NCBI GenBank assembly: GCA_015061725.1
Contig: SUVX01000038.1
Span: forward strand, 1-35,572
Direction of reading: 5' to 3'
Length of the DNA stretch: 35,572 nucleotides
DNA from: Lentisphaerota bacterium
Lineage (GTDB): Bacteria > Verrucomicrobiota > Lentisphaeria > Victivallales > Victivallaceae
This document shows positions 1 through 6,466 of this stretch, in pieces. Position 1 is the first letter of the stretch, and each line of letters opens with the position of its first letter. The notes beneath the pieces were generated by a model that had not been told where the DNA came from, did no database searches, and saw only the letters and a program-made list of their open reading frames with translations. The position numbers and the translations under genes are program-made.

Positions 1-1686
1 ACTTATTTTGCATTTTATTTCTGGCAGAAACTTGAATTAAGCCGGATGGAATTTTGTTTCACGCTTGCCGCAGGTCTGCTTTTACCGGCGGCAATATTGT
101 TCTATGGCATCAGCCGCTTTGCCCGTACCCTGAAAGAAATCATGGCTTGTTACGGCGAAACTCCGAAACAATCTGTCATTGCATGGACTGGTGCGGTATT
201 GTTTCCTTTCGCAGGATTTTTTCTTCTGCCGGTATTTATTTCCGGAAAAAGATATTTTTCTGCTGCTACGGCATTGCTGAGCGGTCTTTGCGGTATATTT
301 TATTTCGTATCTCCGTCATTTTTGATGGCAGAATTGAAAATCGGCACTTTATGGTTCAATCTTTTCGGTTTCTATGCGGAAATTGCCGGAATATGCTGTC
401 TTCTTCTTCTGGCGTTAAGTGTCGGGATTGCAAAGAAAGAAAACCGCTCCGGAACATTCCTTTTTCCGTTGATTGGAACAGTTCTCATCCCGGTCGGGCT
501 GATTATATGCAATATTAAAACAAACAGCGATATAAAAAAGCATAAAGCACGGTTGTCAAAAATAGTCGGAGTTCCTGTTAAAATGGAAACTTTAAAAAAA
601 ATAAATTCTGCAGGCGTGAAGGATTCAGATGCTCCGGGCTGCAAAATGTTTTTTTACTCCGATTTTGCGAAGACCGATTGGGGCGAAATCAAATCTGTTC
701 AGCAGGCTCAAAAAACGCTTAAAGAGTTTGAAAAAAAGAATCCGGAGTTCATAAAATATCTTGAGCAGTTTTTAAAATCAGAGGCGGTATTTTTCCGCCA
801 TCGATGGCTGGGAAATAGTGCGCTTTGGGCAATGGAATTTCCTGATGTTCGATGTTTTGAAACTGCATCAAAATATCTGTTATTGAAAATTCAAGCATTC
901 CCTTGTGATAAAAAATTGGTTCAAAAGACCAATCAGCAGGTATTGCGTTTGGAACAGTGGTTGAAAAATTCTGTATTCAGTTTGAAAAAACACCAGGTAT
1001 CACGCATTGAATTTAATAGATTGAACACGCTTGAAAAACTTTGGGGTTATCCGGAGTGGACCACTGAAGAACTGCTGCTGCTTGGCGGAAAAAATCTTCC
1101 GGACAGTTCAGGATTGAAAAAGTTTGTATTTATAGATGCTTTGTTCTGGGAACATTCCATACCTATAAATATGATTTATTCAATGCACCGTTTTTTGTTA
1201 CTGGGGGAAAATTCTTTTCCCAAAATGATTGCAACTTTTCTGAAAAACCGTTTTTGTCTTTACAGCTATACATATTTCAGAACATCGATTTGTAAGAGTA
1301 TTGCGTATGCGTGTGTTTTCTATCAACTTCCGGAATTCAATCATGATTTTCCGGCACAAAAACACTTACCGGAATACAAAAACAGGCTGTTCGGCTGTCG
1401 TATTGTCAACTTTGTCAGTTATGATATAATCAGTCTGCTCGATGCGATTCTGTTGGAAACTTATCGTTTGAGAGATCATAAGCGAATGTATCTTGCTGCT
1501 GTAAACATCCGGGATTATTGGCTGAAACACGGGAAATTGCCGGATAATCCTGTTCTGTTCAAATCAGACGTCAGCGGTTATCCGCTCAAATATGATAAGT
1601 TGGAGAATGCTTTCAGATTAACCATCAGGCACAAGAAAAGGAAGCCTTCTTTCCGGCTCTTCCAATTGCCCCCAAAAGCACAATAG
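1..1686 (+). CDS. Multi-pass membrane protein, paralogue A (5' end outside window)
   Basis: The reading frame is open from base 1 and aligns with residues 31 onward of the complete paralogue at 1908-3677, so the true start lies upstream of the window; the ATG at 46 is internal. About five hydrophobic segments are followed by a soluble charged C-terminal half rich in Lys, Phe and Leu. Near the C-terminus is a segment reading NIRDYWLKHGKLPD, followed by SGYPLKY. This resembles the 'HGxxPxSL...GxPLxY' end found in many planctomycete and verrucomicrobial proteins. I do not recognise a function. The first ~500 bases are nearly identical to the neighbour, while later parts alternate between near-identical and diverged blocks. 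Use of A and T is higher than in the downstream genes. Confidence 0.75.
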   Translation, partial: TYFAFYFWQKLELSRMEFCFTLAAGLLLPAAILFYGISRFARTLKEIMACYGETPKQSVIAWTGAVLFPFAGFFLLPVFISGKRYFSAATALLSGLCGIFYFVSPSFLMAELKIGTLWFNLFGFYAEIAGICCLLLLALSVGIAKKENRSGTFLFPLIGTVLIPVGLIICNIKTNSDIKKHKARLSKIVGVPVKMETLKKINSAGVKDSDAPGCKMFFYSDFAKTDWGEIKSVQQAQKTLKEFEKKNPEFIKYLEQFLKSEAVFFRHRWLGNSALWAMEFPDVRCFETASKYLLLKIQAFPCDKKLVQKTNQQVLRLEQWLKNSVFSLKKHQVSRIEFNRLNTLEKLWGYPEWTTEELLLLGGKNLPDSSGLKKFVFIDALFWEHSIPINMIYSMHRFLLLGENSFPKMIATFLKNRFCLYSYTYFRTSICKSIAYACVFYQLPEFNHDFPAQKHLPEYKNRLFGCRIVNFVSYDIISLLDAILLETYRLRDHKRMYLAAVNIRDYWLKHGKLPDNPVLFKSDVSGYPLKYDKLENAFRLTIRHKKRKPSFRLFQLPPKAQ

Positions 1687-1841
1687 AAAAAGAGGCACAA
1701 GAAGCTCAAAAAGAATGGGATAGAGTTTCCAGCCATCCAGGAATAACGGCAGGCACCGGTCTTGAAGTAGTGTCTTTCATTAACAGCAATAACAACGTAA
1801 GTGAAAATAAATTGCTGGATATTTGGGAAAAAAAGAAATAG
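1599..1841 (+). pseudogene. Possible frameshifted C-terminal extension or gene remnant after paralogue A
   Basis: A second frame is open from 1599, through the end of paralogue A, to a TAG at 1839-1841. Beyond the stop of paralogue A it reads like ordinary protein, for example EAQEAQKEWDRVSSHPGI, then GTGLEVVSFINS, and ends in LLDIWEKKK. It has no start codon or ribosome binding site of its own. It could be an original C-terminus lost by a frameshift near 1640, or a scrap left by the tandem duplication. Paralogue B has lost this stretch. The assignment rests only on protein-like composition. Confidence 0.3.
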
Positions 1842-1851
1842 TTTTTTAAAT

Positions 1852-1880
1852 TTGCAACTTTTTGTCTTTGGAGTTATATT
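1852..1880 (+). promoter_or_regulatory. Sigma70-like promoter of paralogue B
   Basis: TTGCAA at 1852-1857 and TATATT at 1875-1880 are separated by 17 bases. They lie 27 bases before the ATG at 1908, which has an AAGGAG Shine-Dalgarno at 1894-1899. The 66-base gap between the remnant ORF and paralogue B is AT-rich, as expected for a promoter. Confidence 0.5.
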
Positions 1881-1907
1881 TGTTCCTGATATCAAGGAGA
1901 TACACTT

Positions 1908-3677
1908 ATGAATTTAAAAAAATCAGCCATCCCCGGCGGAAGTGCTGTCAACGGCTTGTGCTGGATTGCTTTTGCTGTTGCTCTTGCCCCGGCAAGCACT
2001 TATTTTGCATTTTATTTCTGGCAGAAACTTGAATTAAGCCGGATGGAATTTTGTTTCACGCTTGCCGCAGGTCTGCTTTTACCGGCGGCAATATTGCTCT
2101 ATGGTATCAGCCGCTTTGCCCGTACCCTGAAAGAAATTATGGCGTGTTACGGAGAAACTCCGAAACAATCTGTCATGGCATGGACAGGTGCGGTATTGTT
2201 TCCTTTTGCAGGATTTTTTCTGCTGCCGGTATTTATTTCCGGAAAAAGATATTTTTCTGCTGCTGCGGCATTGCTGAGCGGTCTTTGCAGTATATTTTAT
2301 TTTGCATCTCCGTTATTTTTGACGAAAAGCCTTAAAGTCGGTATATGGTTCAATCTTTTCGGTTTCTATGCGGAAATTGCCGGAATATGCTGTCTTCTCC
2401 TTCTGGCGGTAAGTGTCGGGATTGCAAAGAAAGAAAATCGCTCCGGAACATTCCTTTTTCCGTTGATTGGAACAGTTCTTATTCCGGTCGGGCTGATTAT
2501 ATGCAATATTAAAATAAACAGCGATATAAAAAAGCACAAAGCACGGTTGTCCGAAATAGTCGGACTTCCTGTTAAAGTGGAAACTTTCAGAAAAATAAAT
2601 TCTGAAGGCTCGTGGAGTTGGGGTATCCGCTCGCAAATGACGTCTCACACCGCGTGTGTGAAGACCGATTGGGGCGAAATCAAATCTGTTCAGCAGGCTC
2701 AAAAAACGCTTAAAGAGTTTGAAAAAAAGAATCCGGAGTTCATAAAAGATCTTGAGCAACTTTTTGAAATAGAGCGTCCATATTTCAGCGAGGACTGGCC
2801 GACAGATGAATTTATCTGTAGAATGACGTTTTTTGATGCTCCGTTTTTTGAAAAAGCATCAGAATATCTGTTATTGAAAATACAAGCTTTCCCCCGTGAT
2901 AAAAAATTGGTTCAGAAGACCAATCAGCAGGTATTGCGTTTTGAACAGTGGTTGAGAAATTCTGCAGTGAATTCAAAAAAATTCTATGAATCACGCATTA
3001 AATTGGATAGACTGAAAACTCTTGAAAAACTTTGGGTTTACCCGGAGTGGACCACTGAAGAACTGCTGCTGCTTGGCGGAAAAAGTCTTCCGGACTGTTC
3101 AGGATTGAAAAAGTTTGTATTTGTAGATGCTTTGCTGTGGGAAAATCAGGTGTCGGTAATGATGATTGCTTCGGTATGCCATTCTTGGGCTCCGGGGGAG
3201 GATTCTTTCCCCAAAAAGGTTGCAACTTTTCTAAAAAACCGTTTTAATCTTTATGCCTATACACTTTCCAGAAACTCTGCTTGTAAAAATATTGCCTATG
3301 CGTGTATTTTCTCTCAACTTCCGGAATTCAATCATGATTTTCCGGTACAAAAACACTTGCCGGAATACAAAAACAGGCTGTTAGAGCAACGTTATATCAA
3401 TCGTATCAGTTATAGAACAATTGCTCCAATTGAGCTGTTTTTGCAGATGAATTATTTTTTGAGAGATTATAAGCGTATGTATTTTGCTGCTGTAAACATC
3501 CGGGATTATTGGTTGAAACACGGTAAATTGCCGGATAGTCCTGTTCTGTTCAAATCAGACTTGAGCGGTTATCCGCTCAAATATGAAAAGTTAGAGAATG
3601 CTTTCAGATTAACCGTCAGGCTCAAGGAAGGGGGGACTTATTCCCGGCTCTTCCAATTGCCAGCAAAAGCACAATAG
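1908..3677 (+). CDS. Multi-pass membrane protein, paralogue B
   Basis: A 589-residue protein starting at ATG 1908 behind AAGGAG. Six hydrophobic segments can be seen at about residues 15-38, 47-66, 90-110, 116-138, 148-171 and 180-200, followed by a soluble domain of roughly 390 residues. Around residues 522-550 it carries the same NIRDYWLKHGKLPD...SGYPLKY segment as paralogue A. The family and function are unknown to me; the architecture suggests a membrane-anchored protein with one large domain on one side of the membrane. The soluble part differs from paralogue A in discrete patches, for example around residues 230-245 and 285-310, between blocks that are identical at the DNA level. That pattern is compatible with gene conversion after duplication. 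Confidence 0.8.
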   Translation: MNLKKSAIPGGSAVNGLCWIAFAVALAPASTYFAFYFWQKLELSRMEFCFTLAAGLLLPAAILLYGISRFARTLKEIMACYGETPKQSVMAWTGAVLFPFAGFFLLPVFISGKRYFSAAAALLSGLCSIFYFASPLFLTKSLKVGIWFNLFGFYAEIAGICCLLLLAVSVGIAKKENRSGTFLFPLIGTVLIPVGLIICNIKINSDIKKHKARLSEIVGLPVKVETFRKINSEGSWSWGIRSQMTSHTACVKTDWGEIKSVQQAQKTLKEFEKKNPEFIKDLEQLFEIERPYFSEDWPTDEFICRMTFFDAPFFEKASEYLLLKIQAFPRDKKLVQKTNQQVLRFEQWLRNSAVNSKKFYESRIKLDRLKTLEKLWVYPEWTTEELLLLGGKSLPDCSGLKKFVFVDALLWENQVSVMMIASVCHSWAPGEDSFPKKVATFLKNRFNLYAYTLSRNSACKNIAYACIFSQLPEFNHDFPVQKHLPEYKNRLLEQRYINRISYRTIAPIELFLQMNYFLRDYKRMYFAAVNIRDYWLKHGKLPDSPVLFKSDLSGYPLKYEKLENAFRLTVRLKEGGTYSRLFQLPAKAQ

Positions 3678-3710
3678 AAAAAGCGCACAACTTCAGTATT
3701 GCGTCTTTTT
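3678..3710. terminator. Bidirectional terminator between convergent genes
   Basis: AAAAAGCGCA at 3678-3687 pairs with TGCGTCTTTTT at 3700-3710 with one bulged base. The A-run on one side and T-run on the other make a hairpin with a U-tract in both directions. It sits directly between the stop of paralogue B and the end of the convergent lipocalin gene. Confidence 0.5.
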
Positions 3711-3722
3711 CCGGCTCCCCAT

Positions 3723-4229
3723 TTAAAGATCAGCGGATTTGATTAGTTGATCGGGGGAAAAGTTGTGTTTCAGGAGAAAGTCTTTGATTTCAGCCCGGTC
3801 CTGTGGAGAGAGCGCAGGGGTACGGGCGAGGACCCAGAGCAGTTTCCGGTTGCTGCCGATGACGATACTGTAACGGTAATCCGGACCGAGTTTGACGATT
3901 CTGTAACTGCTGAAAAACGGTTTGAAAAACGAAACTTCCAGTTCAGCACCGCACGCTTTGCGGGGAACTCTTGCGATACCGGTGATGGATTTTTTCTGAT
4001 CGTTTTTGATACCGCGGTTGACGATTTTCACTTCACCCGAGGGCAGAAGAGTATATTCTGCGGAAACCTGTGTCATACCACGTTCAAAGCGGTTGGGCAG
4101 GCGGGCGATCTCGTACCAGACACCCATATATTGTTTGAGATTGAAATTGTCGACAGCCGGAATGGTTCTGTCGGGCGAACATCCCGAAAGAAACAGAACC
4201 GGCAACAGCCAGAATAAAACGTTCTCCAT
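3723..4229 (-). CDS. blc: Outer-membrane lipocalin lipoprotein (Blc-like)
   Basis: 168 residues. The N-terminus is hydrophobic and ends in the lipobox LSGC (Cys17), so the protein should be lipidated and membrane-anchored. It is followed by the lipocalin hallmark GVWYEIARLPNRFERG and by SAEYTLLPSGEVKIVNRG. The second part keeps the family pattern with YRIVKLGPDYRYSIVIG and a conserved-looking WVLARTP. Bacterial lipocalins bind lipids such as lysophospholipids or fatty acids and are linked to envelope stress; binding here is inferred from family membership. Length and motifs match the E. coli Blc family. The start ATG has AGAGGAG seven bases upstream and a good promoter. It is a single-gene unit convergent with the paralogue pair. 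Confidence 0.88.
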   Translation of the reverse strand: MENVLFWLLPVLFLSGCSPDRTIPAVDNFNLKQYMGVWYEIARLPNRFERGMTQVSAEYTLLPSGEVKIVNRGIKNDQKKSITGIARVPRKACGAELEVSFFKPFFSSYRIVKLGPDYRYSIVIGSNRKLLWVLARTPALSPQDRAEIKDFLLKHNFSPDQLIKSADL

Positions 4230-4249
4230 AAAAAAACTCCTCTTTACAC

Positions 4250-4277
4250 ATTATAATATAAAGAGAAATTTTTTCAA
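4250..4277 (-). promoter_or_regulatory. Promoter of the lipocalin gene
   Basis: Read on the minus strand, TTGAAA (4277-4272) and TATAAT (4255-4250) are 16 bases apart. The -10 lies about 20 bases before the lipocalin ATG. The 76-bp repeat block begins immediately upstream at 4285. Confidence 0.55.
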
Positions 4278-4284
4278 GTGTATT

Positions 4285-4360
4285 TGCCCTGCGGGGGACA
4301 GCGGAACAGCAAACAATCCTCAACGGTAAATCATACCCACACCAGATACTCCGCTTTTTT
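4285..4360. repeat. 76-bp direct repeat, copy 1
   Basis: The segment beginning TGCCCTGCGGGGGACAG and ending CTCCGCTTTTTT recurs base for base at 4392-4467, with a repeat period of 107 bases. The 31-base spacer contains the small palindrome GCCGA-AACG-TCGGC at 4361-4374. No gene is evident in 4230-4554, which holds only the lipocalin promoter, these repeats and the palindrome downstream. Confidence 0.85.
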
Positions 4361-4391
4361 GCCGAAACGTCGGCACCGGTCTTGCGCTGTC

Positions 4392-4467
4392 TGCCCTGCG
4401 GGGGACAGCGGAACAGCAAACAATCCTCAACGGTAAATCATACCCACACCAGATACTCCGCTTTTTT
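4392..4467. repeat. 76-bp direct repeat, copy 2
   Basis: Second copy of the repeat at 4285-4360, identical by eye over 76 bases. Its last bases overlap the start of the palindromic element at 4453. Confidence 0.85.
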
Positions 4468-4541
4468 TGAAAAGTGGAGGGGGGTTCGGGGGGAGGCGAA
4501 AAACTTTTTTTCACGGGAAAAAAAGTTTTTCGCCTCCCCCC
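4453..4541. repeat. Dispersed palindromic element, intergenic copy (24-bp perfect arms)
   Basis: The arms 4488-4511 and 4518-4541 are exact reverse complements over 24 bases around the loop CACGGG. The element starts ATACTCCGCTTTTTTTGA. A related element with the same start pattern, the same T-run/loop/A-run core and a similar potential peptide (KNFFSREKK here, ENFFSREKK there) lies inside the pseudopilin gene at 15762-15849. This copy ends 14 bases before the stop codon of the DUF721 gene and could also serve as the terminator of the long minus-strand operon, although it lacks a separate trailing U-tract. Confidence 0.8.
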
Positions 4542-4554
4542 GATTCCCACCGCC

Positions 4555-4974
4555 TCATCGCCGGCGGCGGGAGCCTGAGCCGGTGATGAGGCGGATTTCG
4601 CTGCAGAAGTCGGGACCGAATTTTTCGCGGATTTTAGAATGGATCAATTCGATACTGGGCTGGACGACACTCAACATGGCACTGTGGGGAACGGTGAGGG
4701 TAAGTATGCCGTCTTTAAGTCCCGAGGGTGTCAGATATTTGACCAGGGCTTCTCCGCAGTATTCCTGCCAGTTCTGAGTCAGTTGAACGTATCCTGAAAC
4801 ATCATCTCTGCCGACATCTTTGATAATGCGGTCGAGGGCATTGCTGAGCAGTTCCGGCTGAACGGTATGGGCGGCGATCTCGGTTCCGGCAGTTTCTTCG
4901 CCGTACCAGTCTTTCAGGAGTCCGTAGCGGATGGCGCGGGCTTTCAAATCTCTGCTTTTAAGGGTATGAGGCAT
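4555..4974 (-). CDS. DUF721 / DciA-like protein
   Basis: 139 residues with the DUF721 pattern: an N-terminal helical stretch (RDLKARAIRYGLLKDWYG), the segment LTQNWQEYCGEALVKYLTPSGL, then DGILTLTVPHSAMLSVVQPS and a final helix HSKIREKFG. The tail is basic (GSRRRR). Members of this family include DciA, which loads or assists the replicative helicase DnaB in bacteria lacking DnaC/DnaI. That role is plausible here but inferred, and the gene is not beside dnaB (26009). Its start overlaps the stop of the upstream gene as ATGA, suggesting translational coupling. It is the last gene of the minus-strand run and ends in the palindromic element. Confidence 0.7.
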   Translation of the reverse strand: MPHTLKSRDLKARAIRYGLLKDWYGEETAGTEIAAHTVQPELLSNALDRIIKDVGRDDVSGYVQLTQNWQEYCGEALVKYLTPSGLKDGILTLTVPHSAMLSVVQPSIELIHSKIREKFGPDFCSEIRLITGSGSRRRR

Positions 4975-5342
4975 CAGAAGTTCGTCTCCAGACCGATTAT
5001 TTTAAGCGGCAGCAGGACAGTATGCACCACCAGTTTGCAGGGCGCAATACAGCCTTTGAAAGTATAAACCACACCGGAACGGAAACCGCCGAAGGGATAT
5101 CCTATACTCATTTTTCCCAGACCGTAGGGCAGATAGAGGATTTGAACAGCATCTTTCCCGATCTGAAATACGCCTGTTGCCGTATTTTTGATGATCCTTG
5201 CAACGAGAGGCGTTGCCGCCTGTGCCGCCCGGAGTGCAGCCGGAGCCAGAACAGCTACGGAAACAGGATCAGCGGCTTTTGCCGGAGGAATAAAACACAC
5301 CAGCGAAAGAGCAAGTAAAAGTATTTTCAGTCCGCGAATCAT
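4974..5342 (-). CDS. Small exported protein of unknown function
   Basis: 122 residues. A clear signal peptide (MIRGLKILLLALSLVCFIPP, probable cleavage after AKA at about residue 23) precedes an Ala/Val-rich region and then FQIGKDAVQILYLPYGLGKMSIGYPFGGFRSG, a glycine- and aromatic-rich stretch. Hydrophobic stretches follow, including VVHTVLLPLKIIG. I do not recognise the family. It sits eight bases after the redoxin/TPR gene and overlaps DUF721 by the ATGA junction, so it is expressed with them. It is probably periplasmic or membrane-associated. Confidence 0.7.
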   Translation of the reverse strand: MIRGLKILLLALSLVCFIPPAKAADPVSVAVLAPAALRAAQAATPLVARIIKNTATGVFQIGKDAVQILYLPYGLGKMSIGYPFGGFRSGVVYTFKGCIAPCKLVVHTVLLPLKIIGLETNF

Positions 5343-5350
5343 TTTTCTGC

Positions 5351-6466
5351 TTACTTTATTTTACGGGAAACTTGCAGAATTTCAGCGAAGTGATCGCGGA
5401 CAATTTGAGCAGATTTCCGGTTTTTTCCTTCAAGGAGTTTGACTGCTTTATCCGCTTCCTGAACAGCCATGTCAACTTTGCCGCAGTAGTGCAGGATTCT
5501 GGCATACGTCAGACGGACGATACCCTGTTCCTGATTGTTGCGGAATTTCGGCGCTTCAGCCGCAGCGCGGGCGAGAATGTAAACACATTCAACTTTGAGT
5601 TTGTTCATAGGCAGAGCCATCTCTTTTTTGACCAGTCCCAGCAGGATGTTGGGGCGGTTTTTGAAACGTGCGGCAATATCTTTGAATGCCGGCAGCAGAT
5701 CTTTTGCCGGCATGACCTGACGGATGAAACGCAGTTTGAACTCATAGAGCGCGATTTCATCCGGCTTGACGGCGATTGCCTTGTCGATTTCACGCAGAGC
5801 CATGTCCGGTTTTTTGAGGCGGTTGAAAAGATTGGCTTTAAGTCCGACAAGTTCGATGTTGCCGGGTTCGAGTTTCTGTTCTTCTGTAATCAGGTTGATG
5901 GCAGGGACATACTTCTTTTCTTTGAGGAGTTTGCCGATGGAATTGGTGAATTTTTCACGGCGGGCGGCATCGGCAACTTTGTATTTGCCGGATTCCATTT
6001 CGCGGATAAGCACCGGCAGCAGATTGATTTTACCGCGCCAGGCAAGTTCGCGCTGCGGCGTGATGACGACCCAGAAAGGGATTCTTTCATGCGTACCGCC
6101 CAGAGATTTGAAGAGTTCGGATTTCAAATCAAAGGCGACGGGATAGTTGAGATTTTTCCATGCCGGAACATTTTTTGCATTTTTGGGCAGTCCGTTGGCG
6201 ACGAAGAAAATTTCAACATTTTTCTTTTTGAGGGACTTTGCATAACCGTCAATGCGCCTGAGCATCAGGGGGTCGGGCATGGTCGTGGTCACAAAAAGGA
6301 TCGCCACAGTCTTTTTGCCCAGCCATTTTTCAACGGGAGCTTTCTTATTCTGATACCAGACTTCAAGTTTGATATCGTTGACTTTGCTGCCGATGGCAAG
6401 GGGCTGCGCCGCACAGGAGAGAACGGCGGCAAAAAATACAAAGAGCAGTACAGAAAATTTTTTCAT
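5351..6466 (-). CDS. Exported redoxin-fold protein without catalytic cysteines, with TPR tail
   Basis: 371 residues. The N-terminus has a signal sequence ending VLSC (Cys18), a possible lipobox. Residues ~25-150 follow the thioredoxin/TlpA layout: IGSKVNDIKLEVWYQNKKAP, strand VAILFVTTT, and the cis-Pro region RIPFWVVITPQRELAWRG. The position where CxxC would stand reads TTTMPDP, so the domain cannot do dithiol chemistry. Residues ~180-350 form TPR-like helix pairs (AINLITEEQKLEPGNIELV, ALREIDKAIAVKPDEIALYE, AVQEADKAVKLLEGKNR). This suggests a scaffold or binding protein in the periplasm; the function is otherwise unknown. The start ATG overlaps the murB-ddl stop region by four bases. Confidence 0.72.
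   Translation of the reverse strand: MKKFSVLLFVFFAAVLSCAAQPLAIGSKVNDIKLEVWYQNKKAPVEKWLGKKTVAILFVTTTMPDPLMLRRIDGYAKSLKKKNVEIFFVANGLPKNAKNVPAWKNLNYPVAFDLKSELFKSLGGTHERIPFWVVITPQRELAWRGKINLLPVLIREMESGKYKVADAARREKFTNSIGKLLKEKKYVPAINLITEEQKLEPGNIELVGLKANLFNRLKKPDMALREIDKAIAVKPDEIALYEFKLRFIRQVMPAKDLLPAFKDIAARFKNRPNILLGLVKKEMALPMNKLKVECVYILARAAAEAPKFRNNQEQGIVRLTYARILHYCGKVDMAVQEADKAVKLLEGKNRKSAQIVRDHFAEILQVSRKIK

Noticed and set aside
4382..4777. 131-residue plus-strand gene across the repeats and DUF721
   Set aside because: Half of it is repeat DNA and half is antisense to DUF721; retained only as evidence for the shared FFSREKK peptide.
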